Source: Candidatus Heritagella intestinalis (lineage in GTDB: Bacteria; Bacillota; Clostridia; Oscillospirales; Acutalibacteraceae). From it: DNA of 64,000 nucleotides. The stretch spans positions 1 through 64,000 of the forward strand of contig CAJFVO010000004.1 in assembly GCA_904420555.1 (NCBI GenBank), given 5' to 3'. The translations under genes and the position numbers were made by a program. Of the stretch, positions 24,126 through 32,566 are shown piece after piece. Each line of letters opens with the position of its first letter. Position 1 is the first letter of the stretch. The notes below the pieces were generated by a model. It saw nothing but the letters and a program-made list of their open reading frames with translations. It was not told where the DNA came from and did not search any database.

Positions 24126-24464
24126 ATGAGTGCTATAACACAGATTATCGGCAGGAGAATCCGCAGCTACCGGCTGCAAAAGGGGCTGAGTCAGGAAAGG
24201 CTGGCAGAACTGGCCGGATGCCATCCAACCTATATTGGACAGATTGAGCGCGGGGAAAAGAACGCCACCATGGAAAGCATTGAAAAAATCGCGTTGGGTT
24301 TGGAAATTCCCCTATCTCAGCTGTTTGAGCTGCTGGGAGGGGAAAAGGAGGAAGGAACCGCCTATGCCTATCGGTGTTATGAGCTTGTGGCGGCTCAGGA
24401 GGTAGGGGATCAAAAACAGCTTTACCAGATTATATCGGAAATCGAGAAATACAAAAAGGGGTAG
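24126..24464 (+). CDS. XRE-family helix-turn-helix regulator
   Basis: ATG 24126 after GAAAGGATGTG; 112 residues. HTH at about 8-63 (GRRIRSYRLQKGLSQERLAELAGCHPTYIGQIERGEKNATMESIEKIALGLEIPLSQLF), similar to SinR-like single-domain regulators. The C-terminal 40 residues form a helical tail (YRCYELVAAQEVGDQKQLYQIISEIEKYKKG) probably for dimerisation. Divergent from the other XRE gene. Confidence 0.82.
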   Translation: MSAITQIIGRRIRSYRLQKGLSQERLAELAGCHPTYIGQIERGEKNATMESIEKIALGLEIPLSQLFELLGGEKEEGTAYAYRCYELVAAQEVGDQKQLYQIISEIEKYKKG

Positions 24465-24475
24465 CAGGTCGGAAA

Positions 24476-24503
24476 AAGCCGGACAGCGCAGGCTGTCCGG
24501 CTT
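24476..24503 (-). terminator. Intrinsic terminator of the M23 gene (minus strand)
   Basis: AAGCCGGACAGC (24476-24487) pairs with GCTGTCCGGCTT (24492-24503); the T-tract TTTTTCC is on the minus strand. Confidence 0.75.
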
Positions 24504-24548
24504 GGAAGGAAGATACAGCAGCCCCTAAACGAAGTCGGGGGCAGGCGG

Positions 24549-25289
24549 TTATTCCTCTTCTTCCGTCATCAGCAAAGAGAGAGGGTCCACCCATTCTTCA
24601 CCCTGGCGGATCTCCAGATGGAAATGGCTTTTTTCCGCAGATTCTGCGGGACAGGTCCCCACGGTGCCGATCTCCTGGCCGCTGGCCACCGCGTCCCCTT
24701 TTTTTACTTGGATTTGGTCGGCCAGGCCGCAGTACCGGGCTTCCAGTTCCCCGTGGGAGATGACCACCACATTGCCCAAAGAGGCGTCCTTCAGGATTTC
24801 CTGCACGGTGCCTTCGCCCATGGCCTTTACGCTCTCACCGGCGGCTGCTTCAAAGTCCACGCCGTTGTGCACCCGCCAGTCCCGCATGGTTTCGGAGTAG
24901 ACCGGGGCGTCGGCGCTGAAGCGCTTGAGGATTTTCTGCCCCACCGGGAAATCAAGCTGGACGTCTGGAGAGTCTGCTTCCGCTTCGGAAGCGGGAGCAG
25001 GCGTAGGGGTTGGGGTGGGTTCCGCAGAGGGGGAGGGCGCAACGCTTCCGGCAACTGCCTGGTCCGGCGTGGGGGTGGGAGTGGGAAGGGAAGAGCTCTC
25101 TTCCTCTGTGGGCTGGGTCTCCGAAATGGATACCTGGGAATCCAGTTCCAGGGGCTCCTGCACCACGCTGTCATAAGCGGCCCAGGCGGCCACGCCTATG
25201 GCCATGATGCAGATGCCGGAAGCAATGACAAAACCGCGGTTTTGGCGGCTTTTGGTTTTTGTGGATGGGGAGGTACGCTTATTTCTCAT
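24549..25289 (-). CDS. SpoIIQ-like membrane-anchored M23 (LytM) protein
   Basis: Type II membrane protein: basic N-terminus, TM about 19-40 (FVIASGICIMAIGVAAWAA), a Pro/Thr-rich linker (about 65-105, PTPTPTPDQ), then an LytM domain (110-240). HNGVDF and HFHLE supply the H-x3-D and H-x-H zinc ligands, so it may be active. The topology and linker match clostridial SpoIIQ proteins, which bridge forespore and mother cell membranes during engulfment, but other M23 proteins share this layout and spoIID is not adjacent. 246 residues. Confidence 0.7.
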   Translation of the reverse strand: MRNKRTSPSTKTKSRQNRGFVIASGICIMAIGVAAWAAYDSVVQEPLELDSQVSISETQPTEEESSSLPTPTPTPDQAVAGSVAPSPSAEPTPTPTPAPASEAEADSPDVQLDFPVGQKILKRFSADAPVYSETMRDWRVHNGVDFEAAAGESVKAMGEGTVQEILKDASLGNVVVISHGELEARYCGLADQIQVKKGDAVASGQEIGTVGTCPAESAEKSHFHLEIRQGEEWVDPLSLLMTEEEE

Positions 25290-25424
25290 GATTCATCAGG
25301 CCTTTCCGCGCCTTGCCGGAGAACAGAAGCCGAGAACAGGCGCAACATTCAAAAATAAGGTTGACGCTTTTATTCTGGCCTGTCATCCGCCGAAATATGC
25401 GGTTGTCCCTGAAAAATGAAAAAT

Positions 25425-25480
25425 CCCCTCAAACGACGAAAAAGGACCGGAAACCGGTCCTTTTTCTGTAGCTTGAGGGG
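25425..25480. terminator. Nested double-stem hairpin, bidirectional terminator-like
   Basis: Outer stem CCCCTCAA (25425-25432) with TTGAGGGG (25473-25480); inner stem GAAAAAGGACCGG (25438-25450) with CCGGTCCTTTTTC (25454-25466), all perfect. It has T-tracts on both strands, yet no gene on either strand ends near it. It may terminate a small RNA, or be itself part of one. Confidence 0.6.
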
Positions 25481-25490
25481 TTCTAAAATT

Positions 25491-25545
25491 GAGGAGGGTA
25501 GAACATGTATCCAAGAATGGTGCGGCTCCATTTGAATACATCCTC
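25491..25545 (+). other. Imperfect stem-loop upstream of lexA, overlapping a 15-codon ORF
   Basis: ATGTATCCAAGAATGG (25505-25520) pairs with CCATTTGAATACAT (25528-25541) with a 2-nt bulge; GAGGA and TCCTC extend the stem. The ribosome site GAGGAGGG (25491-25498) stands 6 bp before ATG 25505, which opens MYPRMVRLHLNTSSL (to 25552). The ORF may be a leader peptide or small protein whose ribosome site is sequestered by the hairpin; it may equally be a decayed gene end. Confidence 0.35.
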
Positions 25546-25629
25546 ATTATAAAGAAAAAATCATGGAAATTTGTGAATATACAGTGAACAAAATTTGAAA
25601 TTTTAGGAATAAAAAATTCTGCGAATTTT

Positions 25630-25670
25630 CAAACAAATGTTTTGTATTTTTCGGGGTTTTATGGTATACT
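25630..25670 (+). promoter_or_regulatory. lexA promoter with overlapping SOS-box-like palindrome
   Basis: TATACT (25665-25670) is spaced 17 bp from TTGTAT (25642-25647). CAAACAAATGTTTTG (25630-25644), containing the inverted repeat AAACA-AA-TGTTT, overlaps the -35 and resembles the clostridial LexA box (GAAC-N4-GTTT type). This predicts autorepression by LexA. Confidence 0.6.
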
Positions 25671-25733
25671 GTAAGAGGAGCAGAGCAGGCTGTGCCGGCA
25701 GGCAAGTTTTAAGAACCAGGAGGCAGAGTCAAA

Positions 25734-26321
25734 ATGAAAAAACTGAGTAAAAGCCAGCAGAAAATATATGATTTCTTAAAGGAGAAGGCCCAATATGGCG
25801 TCCCGCCCTCGGTGCGGGAGATTTGCGCCGCTACCGGACTGAAATCCACCTCCACAGTCCACGCGCATTTGCGCAGCTTGGAGGAAATGGGATATATTTC
25901 CCGTCAGGCCGGGATGAACCGCTCCATCCATATTGAGGGGACCGAGGAGACGACCCAGGTGCCCATCCTGGGCCGGGTTACCGCCGGGCTGCCCGTTTTG
26001 GCCATTGAGGAAGTCCAGGGCTACCTGCCCTATTCTGCCCGCCATGCCGCGGGGAAAGAGCTGTTTGCCCTCCACGTGGACGGCATGAGCATGAAGAATG
26101 CGGGGATCCTGGACGGGGACTATGTCATTGCGGAAAGGACCCCCACTGCCGATGACGGCGCGATTGTCGTGGCCCTCATTGAGGACGAGGCCACGGTGAA
26201 GCGGCTGTATCGGGAAAAGGACACCATTCGTTTACAGCCGGAAAATCCGGATTTCGAGCCTATCTATTCCCAGAATGTGTCCGTCTTGGGGAAAGTGGTC
26301 GCTGTTTTGCGCTATTATTAA
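25734..26321 (+). CDS. lexA: LexA SOS repressor
   Basis: Represses DNA damage genes and self-cleaves when stimulated by RecA filaments. Winged helix at 1-65 (KSQQKIYDFLKEKAQYGVPPSVREICAATGLKSTSTVHAHL), cleavage site VTAGLP between A84 and G85, catalytic S119 (DGMSM) and K156 (ATVKRL). 195 residues, normal. RBS AGGAGGCAGAG. Promoter has a matching box, so it is autoregulated. Confidence 0.97.
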   Translation: MKKLSKSQQKIYDFLKEKAQYGVPPSVREICAATGLKSTSTVHAHLRSLEEMGYISRQAGMNRSIHIEGTEETTQVPILGRVTAGLPVLAIEEVQGYLPYSARHAAGKELFALHVDGMSMKNAGILDGDYVIAERTPTADDGAIVVALIEDEATVKRLYREKDTIRLQPENPDFEPIYSQNVSVLGKVVAVLRYY

Positions 26322-26400
26322 ACCATAGCGGCAAAACGGTTGCGGCGGCTTTTCCCACGGCAGGGCGATCCCCGACCCGGAAAAGCCCAGTATTTTTGCG

Positions 26401-26440
26401 AATTCCCGCCTGCCAGCCGCAGTGCGGGAATTTTTATTTT
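26401..26440 (+). terminator. Intrinsic terminator of lexA
   Basis: AATTCCCGC (26401-26409) pairs with GCGGGAATT (26424-26432), followed by TTTATTTT. Confidence 0.85.
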
Positions 26441-26600
26441 GTAATGATTTTGTTACTGTTTTGTTTCTATGTTGTAAGGATTTATTTCTTATAAAGCATT
26501 CTCCGGAATCATGAGTAAGTTATACTATAGGAGGGGAGTATTTCCCCTTGGAAATCTGCTCATCCGGCAGGGAATGCGGAAAAGAAAGGGGAAAAATTTC

Positions 26601-28403
26601 ATGCGGATATGCAGATTTTGTGGAGCGGAGATCAAGGAAGGGAGCCGGTGCCCGGTTTGCGGGCTGGAAAATTCCGGGGAGGCCCGGCGGGACGACAGCC
26701 TGTTCCGCCGGCCGGAATTCCAGCCCCAGCCGTCGGAAGAAGAGCTCCCAAAGGACATAGAGGAGGAAGAGGGGGAGTCGGTGTTTTCCCGGGCCCTGCA
26801 GTGGCAGCCGGAAGAGCCGGAGCCCCAGCCCTCCCAGCCGGCTTCTGAGCCCCAGACAGAAGGGGCGCAGCCAGAGAGCGGGCAGGCAGAATTTCAGGCT
26901 TTCTTCCCGGAAGAGGCGGACCCGCCCCGGACCCCACCGCGCCATTGGGCCCGTATGGCTGCTATAGCGGCGTCGGTGCTGGTGGTGGCAGCCGCAGCCT
27001 TTTTCCTGTGGCCCAGGCCCCAGCCCCAGGCGGAGATGCCGGCCATCTTTTCCGCCGGGGAGTCCTATCAGGTTTTCTTTCCGGGAAAACAGGAGGAAGC
27101 CTTGGAGTTGGGAACGGGGCTTTCGGAGTACGACTACAGCCAGGACGGCCAGCAGTATGCCTGGATTGCGGATAACCAGCTGTTTTATCAGCCTTCCCCC
27201 ACAGCGGAGCCGGTATTCCTGGCCGAGAGAGCCGTGGACTGTATGATGCGCCCAGAGGGGGACGTGGTGTACTATCTGTCCTACGACACGGAAGCCGAAC
27301 CTGCTTCCCAGACCCTGTACCGCTATGACGCGTCTACTGGGGAAACGGAATCCCTTCTTTCCGGCTTGTATGGGGTGTGGGTCCGGAAGTTCAAGGAGGA
27401 AGCGCCCTACTGCTTTTTGATAGAGTCCAGCTCCGTTCTCCGGCTGGATTTGGAAACCGGGGAAGTATTGCCGGTGGTGCAGAATATTGCTTCCGGGACG
27501 GCTTATATTGTCACGTCGGACGACCAGGGGCTCTACTATACGGACGTTAATCAGGAAAGAAAGATCAGCCGCTTACGGTATTGGACGCCGGAGGACGGTT
27601 CCCAGAACATTGCGGAGAATATGGACATTATCGTCAACGCGGATAACGGAAACGCGTATTATACTATTTCGGAAAGCAGCGGGGAGCCGGGGCTTTATTG
27701 GCTGGAACATGGGGAGAGCACCCTGGTGGACGCCAGTGTTCCACAGAATATTGTGGGCTTTCTCCAAGACGGGGAGTATTCCGCCGAAAGGGCAGACGGC
27801 CTGCTGTATGTAAAGGACGATGACCCGGAAGGGAATCTGTATATGGCCCTTGGGGGAAAATCCTATGAGCTGCCCATGACTTCGGAAACTTACCAAGGGG
27901 TGTTCCTCCGGGACAACCGGCTGTATTACCTGATGGACGGCACCGTGTGGTTTATGGAGATCACCGAAGAGGGGCTCGGCCAGCCGGTGGAGAAGGAAAC
28001 CGCTCCGGAAACGGCCTCCGGCCTGGTGATGGTGGACCGCTGGGGCAACAGCCTTTTTAGCTGGGATAGCATGGTCGCCCGGTCTCTCACCTATGGCGGG
28101 CAGACGGTAACCCAGGCTTTGTATGAAGCTTCCGGCGCTGCCATTCAACAGGCAGAGGACGGCAGCCTGTACTTCCTGGACGGCATGGGTTCTCCCTCGC
28201 TGGTGCGGCTGCAAAACGGCCAGGCGCAGACGGTGGCGGAAAATGTCCTGGATTTCCGGGTGGACGGCGACTGGGTGATCTACATCCAGGAACCCCTGCC
28301 TTCCCAGGAGGATATCAGCACCACAGCGGTGATGGCTTATGATGGCCGGCATACGCCGGTGGTAATAGCGGAGACGGATTCCCAGGTTTCCTTCTATTTT
28401 TGA
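26601..28403 (+). CDS. Zinc-ribbon / single-TM / beta-propeller-like protein, paralogue 1
   Basis: First of four tandem paralogues. ATG 26601 follows GAAAGGGGAAAAA. Zinc ribbon: C4-x2-C7 and C17-x2-C20 (ICRFCGAEIKEGSRCPVCG). An acidic, Pro/Gln-rich cytoplasmic linker (about 25-112) contains the motif FSRALQWQPEE (62-72). TM about 118-137, then WPRPQPQ. The extracytoplasmic region (about 140-600) is built of short beta-rich repeats with Y/W-x-Asp turns (SEYDYSQDGQQYAWIADNQLFY, QTLYRYDASTGETESLLSG, GLYWLEHGESTLVD), resembling TolB/DUF5050-type propellers. 600 residues. The topology puts a metal-binding ribbon inside and a propeller outside, as in a sensor or scaffold. Function unknown. Confidence 0.8.
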   Translation: MRICRFCGAEIKEGSRCPVCGLENSGEARRDDSLFRRPEFQPQPSEEELPKDIEEEEGESVFSRALQWQPEEPEPQPSQPASEPQTEGAQPESGQAEFQAFFPEEADPPRTPPRHWARMAAIAASVLVVAAAAFFLWPRPQPQAEMPAIFSAGESYQVFFPGKQEEALELGTGLSEYDYSQDGQQYAWIADNQLFYQPSPTAEPVFLAERAVDCMMRPEGDVVYYLSYDTEAEPASQTLYRYDASTGETESLLSGLYGVWVRKFKEEAPYCFLIESSSVLRLDLETGEVLPVVQNIASGTAYIVTSDDQGLYYTDVNQERKISRLRYWTPEDGSQNIAENMDIIVNADNGNAYYTISESSGEPGLYWLEHGESTLVDASVPQNIVGFLQDGEYSAERADGLLYVKDDDPEGNLYMALGGKSYELPMTSETYQGVFLRDNRLYYLMDGTVWFMEITEEGLGQPVEKETAPETASGLVMVDRWGNSLFSWDSMVARSLTYGGQTVTQALYEASGAAIQQAEDGSLYFLDGMGSPSLVRLQNGQAQTVAENVLDFRVDGDWVIYIQEPLPSQEDISTTAVMAYDGRHTPVVIAETDSQVSFYF

Positions 28404-28450
28404 GTACGATACATCTGGGAAAATAGAATGAATGAAAGGGGATGCGGTTT

Positions 28451-30115
28451 ATGGTGCGTACCTGTCAGGTAGAAGAAGTCAAAGAAGAGGTTGTTGGTAA
28501 TTGGGAAGTGGAGAAGGAAGAGCCAATTGCCCATTCGGCGCCGGACGCGCCCCGGCGGTGGCGGACCTGGCAGCGGCTGACGGCTGCTGCTGTGGTGGTA
28601 CTGGCCATTCTTTTTGCGGTGGGAGCCGTTTTTTTCTTCCTGGCCCGGGAACCAGAGGAGACCCATCAGGAACCCCTGTACTTCACGAAAAAAGGGCAGC
28701 TTTGGGCCCTGCTTCCTCAGGAGACAGCGCCTTTGGAGCTGGGCCGTTCGGATATTGTCCGGGTAACGGTGATGGAGAGCCGGGATAACACCCGGTTTGC
28801 CTGGTATGACGGCGTTGGCCTTTATTATCGTAAAGCGGATGCGAAAGAGGCGGAGGAAGTCCAGCGGGACGTCCGGGCGGCGGCCTTGTCCCCTTCCGGG
28901 AATTCCCTGCTCTATTATGTCTATGTGAACGAGGAGAGCGGGGGCAAGCTCTGCCGGTATGATGGGAATTCCGGAGAGGTGCAGGAGCTGCTTACCGGGC
29001 TGGGGAACCTGCAATATTCCGTCATCAGCCAGGACGGCGCCTATTGGGCCCTCCAAGTGGGGGATGTGCTGCTCTGGGCCAATGTGGAGACCGGGGAAAT
29101 CCAGCAGGCAGCCTCGGGTTTATTAGATGGCCAGATGCGGATACGGGCCGTTAGCAGTCGGGGCGTGTATTATGACGTGCTTTCTTCCGCAGGCCAGAAC
29201 CTCTACGATTTGATGCACTGGCGGCCCGGGGGTTCCCCGGAGCGGGAGCTGGCCAGCGTCCAGTCCCTGTCTTTGGATGAGGACGGCCAGGGGTATGGGG
29301 TCTGTGATTCCGAAGCATCCAGCAGCCTCTATTGGTTTGACGGAGAAACCGCTTCTTTAGTAGACAGCCAAGTGGACGCCAGTTACTTGCGGATACTGGG
29401 GAACTGGGATTCCGCCCAAAGGATGAAGGCAGAGGTGGCTGTTTACCGCCGCAGCGGCGAAGACCAGCTCTATGCGGCCAACCGGGGGAAATCCGGCCCC
29501 TTGTCCCAGGAGGTTCCTTCTGGGGAGCTTTTAGACGACCCTATAGGCGGGACGCCTTTGCCGGACGTGATTCTGGAAGGGAACAGCCTTTACTGTATGA
29601 CCGGGGAATTCCGGGGTGACGGAGAGGTTTGGCGGGTGCCCTTGGAATGGAACGGCCCGGGAAGTCCCGAAAAATTGGAGAGCTTCCCCGCCTCTCAGGA
29701 GACTTGGAAATTTTATGTAACCTCTGCCGGGGACGTACTGCGCTGCGGTTCCAGCCGGGAAGAGGGAGAGCGGGGGAGCTTCTGCTCCCTGTATTGGAAC
29801 GGGGAACAGGCGGCGGACGACCTGTATCTTTGGGGCGGCCTGCCTTACCAGCTCTTTGAGTATCAGGGGGCGGTGTACTACATGGGGAAAGGCCGGGACC
29901 AGGGCTTTTCTATGAAGCGCATCCAGAAGGGCGTTTCGGAAATGGTGGACGATACAGTGGAGGATTGCCGTCCTATGGAGGATGGACGGTTGGCTTATCT
30001 GCGTACAGGGGAAGGGGAAACCCAAGACCTGTTGGTGATGGGCCCGGATGGAAAGCCGCAGTTGGCGGCAGAAGCAGTGGACGTCGTCCTGGGATGGAGC
30101 CACGTGGTTTATTGA
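28451..30115 (+). CDS. Single-TM / beta-propeller-like protein, paralogue 2 (lacks the zinc ribbon)
   Basis: Second paralogue, 47 bp after the first. ATG 28451 is chosen because an earlier in-frame ATG (28442) touches the GAAAGGGG site. Unlike its neighbours it has no Cys-x2-Cys ribbon and no FSxALxW motif; the N-terminus is a 40-residue acidic segment (VEEVKEEVVGNWEVEKEE) before TM about 44-64. The ectodomain (70-554) shares the LYWFDGETASLVD motif and repeated tryptophan/tyrosine beta strands with the others. Loss of the ribbon suggests division of labour, such as hetero-oligomers in which only some subunits carry the cytoplasmic module. Confidence 0.75.
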   Translation: MVRTCQVEEVKEEVVGNWEVEKEEPIAHSAPDAPRRWRTWQRLTAAAVVVLAILFAVGAVFFFLAREPEETHQEPLYFTKKGQLWALLPQETAPLELGRSDIVRVTVMESRDNTRFAWYDGVGLYYRKADAKEAEEVQRDVRAAALSPSGNSLLYYVYVNEESGGKLCRYDGNSGEVQELLTGLGNLQYSVISQDGAYWALQVGDVLLWANVETGEIQQAASGLLDGQMRIRAVSSRGVYYDVLSSAGQNLYDLMHWRPGGSPERELASVQSLSLDEDGQGYGVCDSEASSSLYWFDGETASLVDSQVDASYLRILGNWDSAQRMKAEVAVYRRSGEDQLYAANRGKSGPLSQEVPSGELLDDPIGGTPLPDVILEGNSLYCMTGEFRGDGEVWRVPLEWNGPGSPEKLESFPASQETWKFYVTSAGDVLRCGSSREEGERGSFCSLYWNGEQAADDLYLWGGLPYQLFEYQGAVYYMGKGRDQGFSMKRIQKGVSEMVDDTVEDCRPMEDGRLAYLRTGEGETQDLLVMGPDGKPQLAAEAVDVVLGWSHVVY

Positions 30116-30167
30116 GGCAGTGACAAAAGCCGGGAGCGTTTTCGCGATGGAGAGAGGATGTGCGGGC

Positions 30168-32462
30168 ATGGAGAGGAACTGTCAATTTTGCGGGAAACCT
30201 TTAGATAAAGAGGGCAGATGCCTCTTCTGCGGGCGGGAAGCCGAGGAAAAGGTTGCGGAAGAAGCCGAAGAATCGGAGTTTTCCCGGGCGCTGCACTGGG
30301 AACTCCCGGAGGAACCTGAATCTCCTCAAAAAGCGGAGGCCCCGGTGGAGGAAGGACCCACGGCAAAGAAAATGGGCTGGAAGAAATGGCAGAAGGCCGT
30401 GGCGGCGGTTCTGGTGCTGGCTTTCCTGGCGGGGATGACCTGGTTTTTGTGGCCCCGGCCCCAGCCAGTTTTACCGGCGGTGACCTTTACAAAGGATGGA
30501 AGCATCTGGATGTTCCGTCCGGGAGAAGAACAGAACTTACAGGAAATAGGGGATTCAAAAAACTTGAAAAACCTCTCCGTGGAGGAGGACGGGAGCCTCC
30601 TTTGGGGAGAAAACACCCTGTGGTATCTTGGACTGGAAGCCGAAGAGGCCCGGCAGGTTGAAGAGAGGCAGGGGCAGATTTGGGATCGTGACCTTTCCCC
30701 TGACGGGAAGCGGCTGGTGTATCTGTTCTATCCCGGGGAAGCGACGGAGGGAGAGCTTGATATCAGTCAGGCAGAGCTGTGGTGCTTTTCCATAGAAACC
30801 GGGGAGAAACACAAGCTGGCACAGGGAGAGACCACCTACCGCTTTAGCGCGGAAGGTTCCGCCTTAGCCTTTACTTCCCCGGACGGGTTGTATTTTTTGC
30901 CGGAGGATTCCTGGGAGGCGGAAAAAGCCGGGGAGCCCGGGGATATCCGGCTGCAAGCGGTGGATGAAGATTCCGTGCTCTATCTGGTGGTAAAAGACCT
31001 GAAAAAGGCCCAAATGCAGTGGAAGCGGGGAGGCCAGCCGGAAGTTCTCATGGAGAATGTGGATAGGGAGAGGATCATGCCGGATGGCACCGGTTATCTC
31101 TTGGCCTACTCCAAGGAAATCACGCTGTGGGATACGATAAGGGACGATTATGCCCAGGCGGACAGCACCGGCAACCCCTTGGATAGCTATGACCTCCGGT
31201 CGGTGGAGGGGCTGCGCTGGACCCTGGACGGCGGGGAAGAATCCTTCACCACGCAGAAAAATGAGGGGGCTATTTCCATTAGCATGGAAGCAGGGGGCTC
31301 TGTAGAATATGTAGACCCTATCAGCGTGTATTATACAGGAAACCAGCATGTCTTTGCGGAAGAAGACGGGCTTTTCCGGATGGTTTCCCAGGGCGAGGAC
31401 GATAATGGTTCCTGGACCCAGAGCTATCAGGTGCAGGCCGGGGAGGACGGCCGCCTGTGCATGGTAGTGAAGCGGGAAATCAAAGGGAAACCGGCGCAAA
31501 CCAACGCCATGGGGCCGGCGCCCGGGGTGTACCACACCGATGCCCCCTTGCCCGAGGCCCCCTGTATTGGCAGGAACCGGGTGCGGGAGAGCCTGAAAAA
31601 AGCCACTATCCATTCCCCTTGTTCTGATTTGTATTGGTTTGACGGGGAGACCCTCCAGCTGGTGAAGAAAGAGGCGGATGTTAGGTCCATGGATTTTGGC
31701 CCAGGTACGATTCCCGATAAATCTATAGATGGAGATCTCTCCGATGGCCAGCTGATTTACGGCCCCGGGGTGACGGTACGCTCGTTGTTTTCCAGCTGCC
31801 TGTCCATTATGGGGGATTCCCAGGAAGCAGGTGAGGAAATTTCCCCGGAAGATTGGAAATTGTACCTCAATACCTCCCGGACTGCCCCCAAGCCGGGAAG
31901 TCCCCGGTATCTGCTGGTGCAGGGGCAGAAATACCTCCTGCCGGAATCCCTGTGGGAAGTATCCATGAGGAGCTGTGGATTCTCGCAAAATACCCTGTAC
32001 TATACCCTGGAAGGCGATGGCTCGGAGGAAGAAGGCTTGACCCTCTATGCTTCCACCCTGGAAAATGGGGAAACGCAGGAGCCGGTAGAGGTGGAGACCC
32101 AGGTGAAGGATTTCCGGATCGCCCCGGATGGGCAGATTTTGACCCGGCGTACTGGCGGCTCTTACTGCGACGGGAATTTTTTGGACCGGAATACCCGTAT
32201 AGACCGGCTTTTGTACAGCCCTGACGGCGGCGTGTATTATTTTGCCGGAAAAGCGGGAAACCACTTGTGCCGCGTTGTCAACGGGGAAGGGCAGAGCATC
32301 GCGGAGGATGTTTATAAGGTTTGGCCCATCAGCCAGGATTACGTGGCTTTTACCACCAAAGAAGTTGGGGAAGACAAAATGGACCTGATGGTTTATAATG
32401 GAGTCGGAGCCCCAAAAATAGTTGCGGAAGATATTACTACGCTGCCGGTTCCGGGGGAATAA
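30168..32462 (+). CDS. Zinc-ribbon / single-TM / beta-propeller-like protein, paralogue 3
   Basis: Third and longest paralogue (764 residues), 52 bp after the second. Preferred start ATG 30168 (MERNCQFCG) behind GAGAGG; an ATG at 30147 is an alternative. Ribbon C5-x2-C8 and C18-x2-C21; motif FSRALHWELPEE (38-49); TM about 77-94 then WPRPQP. The ectodomain has LYWFDGETLQLVKKEAD, and carries an additional loop-rich segment around residues 380-500 not obvious in the others. Clearly homologous by layout and motifs. Terminator follows. Confidence 0.8.
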   Translation: MERNCQFCGKPLDKEGRCLFCGREAEEKVAEEAEESEFSRALHWELPEEPESPQKAEAPVEEGPTAKKMGWKKWQKAVAAVLVLAFLAGMTWFLWPRPQPVLPAVTFTKDGSIWMFRPGEEQNLQEIGDSKNLKNLSVEEDGSLLWGENTLWYLGLEAEEARQVEERQGQIWDRDLSPDGKRLVYLFYPGEATEGELDISQAELWCFSIETGEKHKLAQGETTYRFSAEGSALAFTSPDGLYFLPEDSWEAEKAGEPGDIRLQAVDEDSVLYLVVKDLKKAQMQWKRGGQPEVLMENVDRERIMPDGTGYLLAYSKEITLWDTIRDDYAQADSTGNPLDSYDLRSVEGLRWTLDGGEESFTTQKNEGAISISMEAGGSVEYVDPISVYYTGNQHVFAEEDGLFRMVSQGEDDNGSWTQSYQVQAGEDGRLCMVVKREIKGKPAQTNAMGPAPGVYHTDAPLPEAPCIGRNRVRESLKKATIHSPCSDLYWFDGETLQLVKKEADVRSMDFGPGTIPDKSIDGDLSDGQLIYGPGVTVRSLFSSCLSIMGDSQEAGEEISPEDWKLYLNTSRTAPKPGSPRYLLVQGQKYLLPESLWEVSMRSCGFSQNTLYYTLEGDGSEEEGLTLYASTLENGETQEPVEVETQVKDFRIAPDGQILTRRTGGSYCDGNFLDRNTRIDRLLYSPDGGVYYFAGKAGNHLCRVVNGEGQSIAEDVYKVWPISQDYVAFTTKEVGEDKMDLMVYNGVGAPKIVAEDITTLPVPGE

Positions 32463-32481
32463 CCCCGGCGCGGGCCGAAGG

Positions 32482-32513
32482 GCGGGGAGCTCTCAAGGGG
32501 CTTCCCGCTTTTT
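32482..32513 (+). terminator. Intrinsic terminator between paralogues 3 and 4
   Basis: GCGGGGAGC (32482-32490) pairs with GGCTTCCCGC (32499-32508), then TTTTT. Paralogue 4 may therefore have separate or reduced expression. Confidence 0.7.
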
Positions 32514-32566
32514 GTTTTCCGCTTTTGTGATAAAACCCAAGGCTCTTGCAGAAAGGAGCGATGCCA

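Noticed and set aside
32403-32462. Operon continuity from paralogue 3 to 4 taken as certain
   Set aside because: A good terminator at 32482-32513 lies between them, so one transcript for all four genes cannot be assumed.
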